The position numbers and the translations under genes are program-made. 21,076 nucleotides of DNA from Lachnospiraceae bacterium UBA3772 (GTDB lineage: Bacteria; Bacillota; Clostridia; Lachnospirales; Lachnospiraceae), in NCBI GenBank assembly GCA_002371025.1, contig DFFQ01000096.1, positions 1-21,076 on the forward strand. Reading direction: 5' to 3'. Positions 7,001 to 15,151 of this stretch are shown here, in pieces. Position 1 is the first letter of the stretch; each line of letters starts with the position of its first letter. The notes under the pieces were generated by a model. That model did no database searches, was not told where the DNA came from, and was given only the letters and a program-made list of their open reading frames with translations.

Positions 7001-7174
7001 TTATTTTATACTATATTCCATCATTTCATATATCAGCTCTGTTCCTTCAGAGATTTCCTCTGGAAGAAGGGCGCGAGCCACACATTTTTCTTCTCTGTCA
7101 GGCTCATTTACATTTTCAAGATAAGCATAATCGCCATCTATTCTTTTTACTATATATTCCATCTTCTCAAACAT
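7001..7174 (-). CDS. DUF3006-like small protein
   Basis: A 57-residue acidic protein that starts at ATG 7174 behind AGAGGGAG. It begins MFEKMEYIVKRIDGDYAYLE and continues with ALLPEEISEGTELIYEM. This matches the DUF3006 pattern (an initial Y-I-V-x-R strand, a G-D-x-A-x-L-E hairpin, then L-P-x-x-I-x-E-G), a small beta domain of unknown function found in Firmicutes, often beside unrelated genes. It is the last gene of the operon, 36 bases after the two-domain GNAT gene and directly before the terminator. Confidence 0.7.
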   Translation of the reverse strand: MFEKMEYIVKRIDGDYAYLENVNEPDREEKCVARALLPEEISEGTELIYEMMEYSIK

Positions 7175-7210
7175 AAAAACTCTCCCTCTAAACGCCTCAC
7201 TTCTATTCCT

Positions 7211-8086
7211 CTACTGAGCATCCACATTCTTTTTATAAAATGTATAATGATATCTATTCTTAAATCCAAGTCCGGCATAAAAAGGCATATCCGATATTAC
7301 AAATGCTCTTTTTGCGCCAAGTTTTTTCACTCTGTTAAGCGCTTCATGGATCACAGCCTTAGCTACTCCTTTTCCCCTGTAGCTTGGAATTGTACAGACA
7401 GGCTCAACATAAGCATAGTCAGTTTTTTCACTATACCAAAGACCACAGATTGATACCAGATTCCCCTCATTATCGCAGACCGCAACTAAAAGATCCTGAT
7501 TAAAATGTTTCCTAATTCCTGGTGTGACAATTTCTTCTTTTTCAAACTCTTCTTTATCCTCTCCATGATCAAAACCTTGCCAGAATAACCATGAAAGCTT
7601 ATAAATGTCCCTTACCGGATCAACATTTGCAAAGCTTAAGCCCTTTGGCAGAGCAACATCAAAATTCTTTTCTAGATCAAGTTCCATGATATTTTCTGAC
7701 TGATCAATAGGGACAAAACCTTTTTTTAATAGCATTTCAATCTCTTCAGAATTGTCATCGCAAACCGCCATCGAAAAACCTGAATCATCTTTAAGATTAC
7801 TTTCACAATAAGCTACCACTTCAGGGTAGAGTTCCTTATACTGAGGAAGCACTCCCGAAAAGCCCTCACCAAAATATATATCGTAAATTGCAGCACCAAC
7901 TACTCTTCCTTCATCAATCCAAAGCCCGATAGAATTCATACTCTCCTTGTCAAATTCAGGATGCTCATACATCCACTCAAGCCTGGCCCAGTTCCAATTA
8001 ATATGGCTGGTATCATTTGCATTTAACTCTATCAAAAAATCGCATAAAGCTTCATAATCATCATCTGTAAAATTCTTAAAAGTCAT
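7211..8086 (-). CDS. Two-domain GNAT acetyltransferase
   Basis: A 291-residue protein with two GNAT-like halves. The first (about 1-140) is degenerate: it keeps the fold pattern (GLWIDEGRVVGAAIYD, then GFSMAVCDDN and LLKKGFVP) but lacks a clear CoA-binding turn. The second (about 150-288) is complete, with VCTIPSYRGKGVAKAVI as acetyl-CoA motif A (around residue 235) and a final FYAGLGFKN. Fused GNAT halves in which only one binds acetyl-CoA are common. ATG at 8086 follows GGAGGGGAAAGT, 11 bases after the lipoprotein stop, so it belongs to the XRE operon. The substrate is unknown. Confidence 0.87.
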   Translation of the reverse strand: MTFKNFTDDDYEALCDFLIELNANDTSHINWNWARLEWMYEHPEFDKESMNSIGLWIDEGRVVGAAIYDIYFGEGFSGVLPQYKELYPEVVAYCESNLKDDSGFSMAVCDDNSEEIEMLLKKGFVPIDQSENIMELDLEKNFDVALPKGLSFANVDPVRDIYKLSWLFWQGFDHGEDKEEFEKEEIVTPGIRKHFNQDLLVAVCDNEGNLVSICGLWYSEKTDYAYVEPVCTIPSYRGKGVAKAVIHEALNRVKKLGAKRAFVISDMPFYAGLGFKNRYHYTFYKKNVDAQ

Positions 8087-8097
8087 ACTTTCCCCTC

Positions 8098-8763
8098 CTA
8101 CTTTTTAAACTCACATCCCGGCAGCAGCACTATTCCGATTTCGCAAGCCGTATGCATCCCGCTGGAAGAATAGGTCTCATCCGGGTAGGCATTCTTCCCG
8201 CTTCCCTTATATGTGCCATAATTCGCCTTAAACCACTCCTTGTCATGCAAAAGCGAAATCTGAAAACCATCAAGGCGATTATTCACATTGTACTGCTGGA
8301 TCAGCTCTGCCACTTCTTCGCTGGCCTTAATTCCCACTTCTTCAGAAACAGACATCGGAATTGTAAGCTTAAGAAGTCCAGGTGTTTTCTCTTCAAAGAC
8401 ATTTAGCATCTCATATTCAATATCGTATTTTTTGCAGATACTATCGAGCTCTGCCTGCACCTGATTCATCGTATACTTTCCCAATTCCACGTAAAATGAA
8501 TCTGCCACGGATGGAACCGACCCAAATGATGATCCATCAATATATACCTCATCCATTTTACTTGAAAGCTTGTACTCAAACCCCTGAGCCTCATCTTTAA
8601 CGATAACCTCAACCCTGTCAGACGTTTCATTTTTAGAAATGACTTCTAAGTCTCCATGTTTATTCTTTGCTTCACGCACTAATTTATCTGCACTGGCACG
8701 CTTCCCACAACCACTAAGAAATAACAAAGCCATGCATAAAACAATTAAAAATACTCTTCTCAT
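8098..8763 (-). CDS. Predicted secreted lipoprotein
   Basis: A 221-residue protein that begins with a short basic segment (MRRVF), a hydrophobic core (LIVLCMALLFL) and a lipobox LSGC, so Cys19 should be lipidated and the protein anchored outside the membrane. The mature part is hydrophilic and mixed alpha/beta, with no family that I can name. ATG at 8763 is nine bases past the regulator's stop codon, behind AAAGGATTT. Its place straight after an XRE regulator and before an acetyltransferase suggests a small regulated envelope module, but the role is unknown. Confidence 0.8.
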   Translation of the reverse strand: MRRVFLIVLCMALLFLSGCGKRASADKLVREAKNKHGDLEVISKNETSDRVEVIVKDEAQGFEYKLSSKMDEVYIDGSSFGSVPSVADSFYVELGKYTMNQVQAELDSICKKYDIEYEMLNVFEEKTPGLLKLTIPMSVSEEVGIKASEEVAELIQQYNVNNRLDGFQISLLHDKEWFKANYGTYKGSGKNAYPDETYSSSGMHTACEIGIVLLPGCEFKK

Positions 8764-8772
8764 AAATCCTTT

Positions 8773-9144
8773 TTAGAATAAATTATCAGATAATTCTTTT
8801 AATGCCATCATATATCCAAGAAGTCTTTGCTTATAATTTTCATTCATCTCAAGATAAGTTTTCATTAATAAACCCGCATCACTATTCTTATCAAGTATGA
8901 TGATTTCAGATTTATTACTTCTTTTGCCTTTTCCTTCTGTCTCACTAAGTAATTCGTATGGTGTAACATTTAATACTTCACATATGATTAAAATCTTTTC
9001 TGAAACAGGATTTGTCTTTTTGCGTTTCCAGTCACTAATAGTGCTCTGCGCAATTCCAGTGCGTTCTGAAAACTCTTTTTGACTCATCCCACGTTCTTCA
9101 AGAAGACTAAATATCTTTTCTGAAATTGTTATAATTAACCTCAC
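8773..9144 (-). CDS. XRE-family transcriptional regulator
   Basis: A 123-residue protein. Residues 5-68 form an HTH_3 domain: ISEKIFSLLEERGMSQKEFS, then RTGIAQSTISDWKR as the turn and recognition helix, and NVTPYELLSETEG. The rest is a charged linker and a helical C-terminal part (LEMNENYKQRLLGYMMALKE) that may dimerise. The only in-frame start is a GTG at 9144; a GTGAGG overlapping it looks more like a ribosome site than a start, so the true initiation codon is uncertain. It is the first gene of the operon and has a palindrome in its own promoter, which points to autorepression. Confidence 0.85.
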   Translation of the reverse strand: MRLIITISEKIFSLLEERGMSQKEFSERTGIAQSTISDWKRKKTNPVSEKILIICEVLNVTPYELLSETEGKGKRSNKSEIIILDKNSDAGLLMKTYLEMNENYKQRLLGYMMALKELSDNLF

Positions 9145-9162
9145 TTACTTTTTCATAACTGC

Positions 9163-9203
9163 TATACTAATAAGTAGTATAACAACCCACCCATATTCGT
9201 CAA
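9163..9203 (-). promoter_or_regulatory. Promoter/operator of the XRE operon
   Basis: On the minus strand TTGACG (9203-9198), 16 bases, TATACT (9181-9176). The palindrome TATACTA-n5-TAGTATA (9163-9181) covers the -10 box completely, the expected position of a repressor site. Confidence 0.75.
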
Positions 9204-9309
9204 CACAGATTTATTCGTTTAGTCGTTCGTCGAAAATCTCATATTTTTTCTTCAAAAAAATCCTTTCTTAACATACTTTTATAAATCCATAGCAAGACAT
9301 GGGTCCGAA

Positions 9310-9330
9310 GTTCCTGCCCCCAGATTCTCC
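9310..9330 (-). repeat. GGGGGCAGGAACTGTGAA-type motif, copy a
   Basis: The minus strand reads GGAGAATCTGGGGGCAGGAA followed by C, eight bases beyond the stop of the DUF2262 gene. The usual TGTGAA end is replaced by TTCGGA. Confidence 0.6.
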
Positions 9331-9337
9331 AGCTTCT

Positions 9338-10174
9338 TTATCCTGCAATACCTACATCTGAAATGGTCCCGTCTTCATCAACGCTTATCTCAATGCTGTG
9401 CCCCCAGAACATATCTCCGTCAGAATAATACAATGTCATGCTTCCATCAGAAGACACTGCAATTTCTGAAATTTCAATATTTTCAATAAACTTTTCTTTT
9501 GTTATCGGCTCATGTTCATCTTCTTTTCCTTCTTCACTTTCAAGCCACTCATTCGCAGAGTCCAGAAGATTTTGAACAGCATAATCTTTCATCTTCTTAT
9601 CAAACTCTTCAAAACCATTTAAAGTTTTTAAGAATACCTTATAGGCAGAGTCTGCTTTTTCGCCGTTTTCCTCGTCTGTTTCCAGAAAAGCAGTAAAAAT
9701 ATGTCCGCAGCATTCAATCTCCGCTTCAAACAATGACATAGACCTGTCCAGCTCAAGTTTTCCATAAGGCGTGTCTATTTTTACAGGTTTTAAAAGCCTC
9801 ATTTGTAATTCTATTAGCTTTTCGTTTTGGACATCTTCTTCAAGGATTTTCACAAGCAAATATCTGTTGTTCATTAATGCACTTTGATACGGTGCCAACT
9901 CTTTAGGAAAACACTTTCTAACCAGAAGTCTATATATTCCGAACTGCTTAAAATCATACCCCCAGCCTTTCCTATGCGGATCATTTTCAATAATCCACTC
10001 CAATCGCCCTTCTTCACTTACTACTTTACCAGTATTATTATCAATTGAAGCAAGAAAATTCACTGATGGTATGAGCCATTTCTTATCAAAAACAGATGCA
10101 CCATTACAACTATCTTTAAGCAAAACTATTATTTCTTTCTCTTCTGTTTCGAACTCATTTTCAAATTTTTCCAC
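9338..10174 (-). CDS. DUF2262 domain protein
   Basis: A 278-residue acidic soluble protein. The last 150 residues fit DUF2262: TPYGKLELDRSMSLFEAEI, then HIFTAFLETDEEN, a helical stretch, ISEIAVSSDGSMTLYYSDGD, and the closing FWGHSIEISVDEDG with a final GIAG. The N-terminal 130 residues are a separate unknown part. The family has no known activity and often occurs in clusters of accessory or immunity-type genes. I place the start at GTG 10174 with AGGAG seven bases upstream. A TTG at 10201 would extend it but has no ribosome site. Its start overlaps the last 46 bases of the broken gene upstream. Confidence 0.72.
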   Translation of the reverse strand: MEKFENEFETEEKEIIVLLKDSCNGASVFDKKWLIPSVNFLASIDNNTGKVVSEEGRLEWIIENDPHRKGWGYDFKQFGIYRLLVRKCFPKELAPYQSALMNNRYLLVKILEEDVQNEKLIELQMRLLKPVKIDTPYGKLELDRSMSLFEAEIECCGHIFTAFLETDEENGEKADSAYKVFLKTLNGFEEFDKKMKDYAVQNLLDSANEWLESEEGKEDEHEPITKEKFIENIEISEIAVSSDGSMTLYYSDGDMFWGHSIEISVDEDGTISDVGIAG

Positions 10175-10589
10175 TTTAATTCTCCTATAATTTCCGGACA
10201 AATAATCCCTGTTTCGTCATCACCAGTAAGCTTAAGCCTATCAAAGCCGTCTATTGTAAGCCTCGCAATTCATCAAAAGAATAATCTTTATATTTTATCC
10301 CTGGAGACAATGCAGAATCAGTGGTTGCTGAAATCTTATGCATTACACTTTTTAAATCTATATCCCTAGGAAATGAAACAATGTTTCCTTCATCATCCTA
10401 TGCCTTATGAGCAGTAAAGATAAATGTTCCTTCTTCCCAATCAATAGCAAAATTATTCATACATTCCGTAGAATCTACATCCATCATATTTTCTTGATCT
10501 GCTACAAAACTCTCATAAATGAATTCAAAAAGAGCCTCTTTATCAATCTTTATTATCCTAACATTTCCCTGCTGGATTGATTTATCCAT
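10129..10589 (-). pseudogene. Broken accessory gene: one in-frame amber stop and one frame change
   Basis: From ATG at 10589 the frame gives 63 residues (MDKSIQQGNVRIIKIDKEAL onward) to a TAG at 10398-10400. The same frame then stays open for 48 more coding-like residues (DDEGNIVSFPRDIDLKSVMH onward) to a TAG at 10251-10253. Just before that point a neighbouring frame takes over with IDGFDRLKLTGDDETGIICP and runs to a TAA at 10129-10131, ending in a lysine/arginine tail (SSKQKRKK). The simplest reading is one ancestral gene of about 150 codons damaged by a nonsense change and a small indel near 10255-10275. I do not recognise the family. The 63-residue N-terminal piece may still be made. Confidence 0.7.
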
Positions 10590-10689
10590 ATTGAAATATT
10601 CCTTTCATTGTAGCAAGTTACTCCACTGACATTCCAAGTTCACAGTAGCTAACACCCGGCTGTCACAGATTGTGGCAAGCATCTCCTAT

Positions 10690-11904
10690 TTATCCCATTA
10701 TCAAATAAAGATTTTCCCTGTCAAAACATATTTCCTTCGTGTGGTTGTATATCTTATCCATATATTCTAGTTTGCTGACAATACCACCTGTATTTGGATT
10801 ACTAACCTCAGCAAATGATTCAACAACCTCCCTACTAATTCCCTGTGCTCCGCTTCGGATTTTTTCTCCCTTTTCAATCAGGAACTCATCAACCTGTCCG
10901 TCCCTAACCTTAGGAATACTTCCTATAAGCTTGCCCATGGCATTACTTGCTGTACCTACTCCTTTCAGAAGGTTTGTTCCCACCGACCCTTTTGAAAGTT
11001 TTTCGAGATATACAGAACACTCACCAAACAAAGACCTGTACTCATCAGAAAGCTTTCGAATTTCTTCAATCGCAGCATGGAAGTTTTCCTCCTTGAAATT
11101 GCCACTTAACATTATTTCTGTAAATGATGCTAATGAAAAAGTATATAAAGCAAGTCTATAATACTTAAACTTCTTCTGCATATCCGCTAATGTCGAATTA
11201 ACCTTACTTCCCATTACAATGAGTTGCTTTGATTTCAAAGCATCTGCTACTTGCTTCTGAAAAGCAAGCATATTCTTTCTCTCTGTCCTCTGAATATCAC
11301 AAACCATCTTGTGGTTACTAGCCACAAAGCGTTCATTATCCCAGTTATGCTTATATTTTGCGATAATATCACCGAGAGTTATGACATCCGCTTCGATTTC
11401 TGCCTCTTTCTCTATTTGAAGAAATGAAAGAATCTGTTTCTGCATTTCCTTAATATCACCAAGTTCCTTCTCAATTGAAGATAAAGCAACAGCCATCATC
11501 ATTGTCGCTGGATTAGCATTCATAACTGTTTTATTTGTAGCAGATATAGAATCAACTTCTTTAAGCTGAACAAATTTAGAACCTCCTTCTGCCTTCTTAA
11601 AAGCTCCCCAGAAATTGCCATTTTTTGCAATCTTAAGAGTATCTCCAGCGCTCTGATTAGCCAGCTGATACAATCCCTTGGTATTCATGGTCATAGTCTG
11701 CGTCACAGTATTAAACGCCGGAATTAATGACGACACTCCAGCCCCAAGAGTAGATAGCTGTGCAATAGGCATACTTATCGACTTTTCAACAGGAACAGCC
11801 GTGCTTCGCACATCTAAAAGTAAAGCATCTGTCATAGCCTGTATATCCTTGTTTTGTTTAGTTGTCTCTATTTCAGAAGTATTGATATTTACAATATCAT
11901 CCAT
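10690..11904 (-). CDS. Conserved hypothetical protein, helical, 404 residues
   Basis: A long, mostly alpha-helical protein without signal peptide. I recognise it only as a type of conserved unknown protein seen in Firmicutes. Recognisable stretches are QLSTLGAGVSSLIPAFNTVT (about 48-67, weakly hydrophobic), GNFWGAFKKAEGGSKFVQLK, NPATMMMAVALSSIEKELG, and a long amphipathic region (residues 140-320) with KYKHNWDNERFVASNHKMV. A glycine-rich segment, LLKGVGTASNAMGKLIGSIP, lies near residue 325. ATG at 11904 follows GGAGGCGTGATAT. The decayed small gene ends 17 bases upstream, and no separate promoter is visible. Membrane association is possible but not shown. Confidence 0.72.
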   Translation of the reverse strand: MDDIVNINTSEIETTKQNKDIQAMTDALLLDVRSTAVPVEKSISMPIAQLSTLGAGVSSLIPAFNTVTQTMTMNTKGLYQLANQSAGDTLKIAKNGNFWGAFKKAEGGSKFVQLKEVDSISATNKTVMNANPATMMMAVALSSIEKELGDIKEMQKQILSFLQIEKEAEIEADVITLGDIIAKYKHNWDNERFVASNHKMVCDIQRTERKNMLAFQKQVADALKSKQLIVMGSKVNSTLADMQKKFKYYRLALYTFSLASFTEIMLSGNFKEENFHAAIEEIRKLSDEYRSLFGECSVYLEKLSKGSVGTNLLKGVGTASNAMGKLIGSIPKVRDGQVDEFLIEKGEKIRSGAQGISREVVESFAEVSNPNTGGIVSKLEYMDKIYNHTKEICFDRENLYLIMG

Positions 11905-11921
11905 ATATCACGCCTCCATCC

Positions 11922-12160
11922 TTATTGTTCAACCGCTTCCTGCTCTAGTTTGCAGTCATTCTCAAGCATATAACTGATAACCTCGTCAAACTCGCCACCA
12001 AGCAAATGCTTAAGTCGAGCCCTATCGTTCTCCGTAAGTTTCTTGGTGAACTCCTTATATTTCTTGATTGTTCCAAGATCCATATTTAGCGGAGCAAATG
12101 AGATTCCTGTTTTTCGCCGAAGATCCTTCACAGTTCCTGACCCCAACGTGTTTTTACCAT
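11922..12160 (-). pseudogene. Decayed small gene (copy A), C-terminal part still open
   Basis: The open C-terminal frame encodes LNMDLGTIKKYKEFTKKLTE to KLEQEAVEQ (stop 11922) but has no good start: a TTG at 12146 and a GTG lack proper ribosome sites. In a neighbouring frame an ATG at 12160 gives MVKTRWGQEL, a TGA, then RIFGEKQESHLLR. The two frames look like the halves of one ancestral protein, broken by a nonsense and a frame change. The region around WGQEL is also a copy of the dispersed CAGGAACTGTGAA motif. A second, more decayed copy of the same C-terminus lies at 14997-15149. An expressed 65-74 residue remnant cannot be excluded. Confidence 0.55.
12127..12144 (-). repeat. GGGGGCAGGAACTGTGAA-type motif, copy b
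   Basis: The minus strand reads GGGGTCAGGAACTGTGAA inside decayed small gene copy A. Confidence 0.6.
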
Positions 12161-12167
12161 GTAGTCA

Positions 12168-12188
12168 TTCACATTTCCTGCCCCCGGA
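12168..12188 (-). repeat. GGGGGCAGGAACTGTGAA-type motif, copy c
   Basis: The minus strand reads CCGGGGGCAGGAAATGTGAA, 27 bases past the stop codon of the OLD-family gene. It differs from the consensus by one base in the second half. Confidence 0.6.
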
Positions 12189-12215
12189 TTATGAATTATT
12201 ATAATTTAAATACAA

Positions 12216-13991
12216 TTATTCAAAAGTCAAAATATTATTAATAAACTCTCTGACACACGGATACTTCTTATCACACTCTTCTATTAGTGTAATCAAATTT
12301 TTATTCGCACCTATTTCAAACATACCCGCCATTCCTTTTTTAAATGAACTATCATCTGAACTGCTAATCGTTATCTGAACTCCCTTCTCAGGATTATTTT
12401 CATTTTTTTCATGTTCTATCAAAGCTAGTATCCCATTTTTCTTAAAAGCTGGTGTTTGAATTCTGTTAGTTATATTTTTACTATTAATTCCTTTCATTTT
12501 TTTCTCTAAAATTTGATTCACTAAATATACAACAACCTCTGGATACATAAGATCTTCGATTTCATAGTTGACATTTTTATCCCCTGTTTCTCCCATGAAA
12601 TTTTTTAATAAAACTTTTTTAATCTGTATATTCTTATAGCTATTAGCATTAATGTTATCAAACACACTTCTTCCTTTTGAATCATTGTCTAAAACAACTT
12701 TCACTATAGGTTTTTTATCACTTTCACTATAATATCCGTTGTAAAAATTAAGGAACTTATAAATATTGTCAGCACCATCTGCTGAAACAATATTAGGAAT
12801 ATTAAACCCATAAAAACGAGCCAGTTGCGATATATATTTTTTATCGCAACCTCCTTCTACAATAATATTTTTATCTTCTAAAGGCTCATATGTTTTAATT
12901 TCTATGCCAAGATGTTCACAAATTTTTTTGTAGCCATCTTCTTTACCAATGTCTACTAAATATGTTTCAACAACATTTATATCTTTTTTCTTTCTTTGTG
13001 ACCACTGTACTCTATAATTAGCATCAAATAAGAATACATTTTTCATTGTATACTCATTCAAAAAAACTTTTGAATGAGTAGTCATAAACAACTGAGAATT
13101 ATCTGTTTTTTGTTTCAAGAATTCTCTAAGATTTCGTTGAAGTCCTTCATGTATGTAAACATCTGGCTCGTCTATACAAACAATATTATATTTTTTATTT
13201 TTCTTTCTTGCTAAAAGTTCAAACTGCAATAAAATTGCTGTTAATCTTTGAAGTCCTGCTCCTTTATCTTCTATTCCAACACTTCCACTATCATCCAATT
13301 GTAATGTCACATCGTTTGATATTAGTTCTCTAAATGAATCTGAGTTTTTGGGAACGTTAAATTTTACCTTCCATTCAGATTGAAATACATTAAAAGTTTC
13401 AGAAATATCAGCAGCAAAAGAATCTAATATTCCCTTTAACCCATCAATATAAGTATCATAAGCTTTTTTTAATTCTGATTTTGTATTTGCAAATCTAGCC
13501 TTATAATACTTAGCATCAATCACTTCATTGCTAATATCATTTATTAACTGCGGTAATATTATATTAATTGATTCTATATATACAAAATCAAAAAGATTCA
13601 AGATATCTTTTATCTCTTCAGGTTGAAGATTTATTTTATTTTTATGACCATCCGAATTCTTCATACTCCCATACAAATCATCTTCTCCGTTTTCACGCTT
13701 ATTAATATCTCTTACTATTTCATAATCCATGTTTTTAGTTTCATCAAAAAATGTAATTGATATTTTGGGATGTGTTGTACCTCCACCTGTAGCTTTCTTC
13801 AACGTGGTCATATCTACTTGTTTATCATACTGTTCAGGATAAAAAAATAAATTCATCGCTCTTAAAAAATTGGTTTTTCCAACATTATTCTTTCCACAAA
13901 TTGCAATTATATTTTCATCTTGATCAATTTTAATTTCTAAAGCATTAATAGATCTAAATCTCTCAACTCTAACCTTCTTTATTTTCATCAT
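12216..13991 (-). CDS. OLD-family ATP-dependent nuclease (AAA ATPase + TOPRIM)
   Basis: A 591-residue protein of the OLD/GajA type. N-terminal ABC-like ATPase: KKVRVERFRSINALEI, Walker A GKNNVGKT (33-40), signature-like DKGAGLQRLTAI, Walker B YNIVCIDEPD (about 265-275) and the switch histidine in LFMTTHS. C-terminal TOPRIM: NIIVEGGCDKKYI with the metal-binding Glu (about 378) and VVLDNDSKG with the paired Asp (about 434). Known relatives cut DNA and act in phage defence, either alone or with a partner (in Gabija, a UvrD-like helicase). No helicase is present here. Two ATGs (13991 and 13988) share the AAGG upstream. The gene is AT-rich and lies 156 bases after the 274-residue gene, a gap that holds two repeat motifs. 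Confidence 0.85.
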   Translation of the reverse strand: MMKIKKVRVERFRSINALEIKIDQDENIIAICGKNNVGKTNFLRAMNLFFYPEQYDKQVDMTTLKKATGGGTTHPKISITFFDETKNMDYEIVRDINKRENGEDDLYGSMKNSDGHKNKINLQPEEIKDILNLFDFVYIESINIILPQLINDISNEVIDAKYYKARFANTKSELKKAYDTYIDGLKGILDSFAADISETFNVFQSEWKVKFNVPKNSDSFRELISNDVTLQLDDSGSVGIEDKGAGLQRLTAILLQFELLARKKNKKYNIVCIDEPDVYIHEGLQRNLREFLKQKTDNSQLFMTTHSKVFLNEYTMKNVFLFDANYRVQWSQRKKKDINVVETYLVDIGKEDGYKKICEHLGIEIKTYEPLEDKNIIVEGGCDKKYISQLARFYGFNIPNIVSADGADNIYKFLNFYNGYYSESDKKPIVKVVLDNDSKGRSVFDNINANSYKNIQIKKVLLKNFMGETGDKNVNYEIEDLMYPEVVVYLVNQILEKKMKGINSKNITNRIQTPAFKKNGILALIEHEKNENNPEKGVQITISSSDDSSFKKGMAGMFEIGANKNLITLIEECDKKYPCVREFINNILTFE

Positions 13992-14074
13992 TTTGCCTTC
14001 CCTTTTCTTGTCTAATTAAATAATCTCACCAGAGTAAATATGTTTCTTTAGTTTTTCAAACAAATCAGAAAGCA

Positions 14075-14130
14075 TTCACAGTTCTTGACACCAGATTTTA
14101 TTTTCACAGTTCCTGCCCCCGTTTTCTCGA
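14075..14130 (-). repeat. GGGGGCAGGAACTGTGAA-type motif, tandem copies d and e
   Basis: Copy e (14103-14130) reads CGGGGGCAGGAACTGTGAAA on the minus strand, preceded by TCGAGAAAA. Copy d (14075-14099) reads TCTGGTGTCAAGAACTGTGAA. They lie one after the other between the 274-residue gene and the OLD gene, 17 bases past the former's stop. The rest of the 13992-14147 gap shows only a weak TTGAAA/TACTCT pair. Confidence 0.65.
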
Positions 14131-14147
14131 ACCTCTGCCATCTTTCA

Positions 14148-14972
14148 TTAATTATTTGATGATGAGACAACATTTAAACACGTTCTAACTCGAGGTACAT
14201 TATAATAATAATCCTTATATACTTTAATTCTTTGTTTTTCTAAACTATTTTTAAATGCTTCTATCGACGATGTATCAATAAAAACCATACTTTTTATTTT
14301 ATTGTTTAAATCAAAGAAAGAGTAATTTTGAAAAACAATCCCCTTTAATACACCTATTTGATTTTTAATAATATCTATCATTTTGTTTGTAAACACAACT
14401 TGTTTTACATCAATATCTACAATGGCATCATCCTTCCTATGCGCTATACACTTTATGGAAGTATTGTTTTTATAATTATTAATAAACAACGATCTTACTT
14501 CAATTAGAAAATATATATTTTTTTCTCTATAGTTATTTAGATTATTCATATAATTAATAATCTTCTTAGCATGTTTATTAAAAATCCTATCAAATTGGTT
14601 CATACAAGTTTCATAATCAAACATTGTTGCTATATCAACCATATCTTGAATTAGTTTTTCAAGATCTTTTGCAGCATTGTTTGAATTAAATGCACCGTCT
14701 TCCAAATCCTTATGGTAAATATCATAGATCGCCCACGTTTCCTCATTAACAACTCTACTTCCTGCACGCCTCTCAATATAAGTCTGATCAAATACGAAAT
14801 GTTCAATTCCAAACGCATTATTACCATCAACTAACAAAAAATCCGGACTTTCATCCCAGGAATCAATAATTTTCGCTTGCTTTATAATATTTAACTTGTC
14901 AGAAACATATTTTCCACCTATATTGGAATATAAGTTACTAAAACATATTTTTTCTTGTTTATCCTTACTCAT
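14148..14972 (-). CDS. Hypothetical protein, possibly a degenerate endonuclease-like fold
   Basis: A 274-residue soluble protein. Residues 38-62 read SWDESPDFLLVDGNNAFGIE followed by HFVFD. The order P-D, about ten residues, then a buried G-I-E strand resembles the core of PD-(D/E)XK enzymes, but the Lys of E-x-K is not in place (E-H-F), so nuclease activity is doubtful. The remainder is helical (about 90-145) and then alternates strands and helices (IYFLIEVRSLFI, IKSMVFIDTSSIEAF). ATG at 14972 follows AGAGGAAAAAG. It lies between the PD-(D/E)XK gene and the OLD ATPase, both on the same strand, so a partner role to either is possible. No family name can be given with confidence. Confidence 0.65.
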   Translation of the reverse strand: MSKDKQEKICFSNLYSNIGGKYVSDKLNIIKQAKIIDSWDESPDFLLVDGNNAFGIEHFVFDQTYIERRAGSRVVNEETWAIYDIYHKDLEDGAFNSNNAAKDLEKLIQDMVDIATMFDYETCMNQFDRIFNKHAKKIINYMNNLNNYREKNIYFLIEVRSLFINNYKNNTSIKCIAHRKDDAIVDIDVKQVVFTNKMIDIIKNQIGVLKGIVFQNYSFFDLNNKIKSMVFIDTSSIEAFKNSLEKQRIKVYKDYYYNVPRVRTCLNVVSSSNN

Positions 14973-14996
14973 CTTTTTCCTCTGAGCCTATACTAT

Positions 14997-15149
14997 CTAT
15001 TTCCAGCTAACCGCCTCTTGTTCCAGTTTCAAATTGTTATCAATCATATATTACATCTACATATAGTGCTTTTTAATCAACAACTGAGCTTTCTTGATAT
15101 CATTTTCTTCAAGTGTTCTACAATATTCCTTGTACTTCTCAAGCTCATT
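14997..15149 (-). pseudogene. Decayed small gene (copy B), paralogue of 11922-12160
   Basis: One minus-strand frame reads NELEKYKEYCRTLEENDIKK, AQLLIKKHYM, two close stops (TAG and TAA, about 15051-15059), then YMIDNNLKLEQEAVSWK and a stop at 14997. This lines up with the C-terminus of copy A (KYKEFTKKLTENDRARLKHL, then YMLENDCKLEQEAVEQ) with a single-residue gap. The two internal stops show that it is dead. In both copies a CAG(G/A)AACTGTGAA motif lies upstream and a larger gene begins within about 30 bases downstream. Confidence 0.75.
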
Positions 15150-15151
15150 AA

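Noticed and set aside
10398..10400. TAG read as pyrrolysine or suppressed stop
   Set aside because: The downstream frame breaks again within 50 codons and the other genes here show no sign of stop reassignment; a pseudogene explains it better.
12216..13991. Gabija system (GajA plus GajB)
   Set aside because: The ATPase-TOPRIM part fits GajA, but no UvrD/Rep-type helicase is present in the window.
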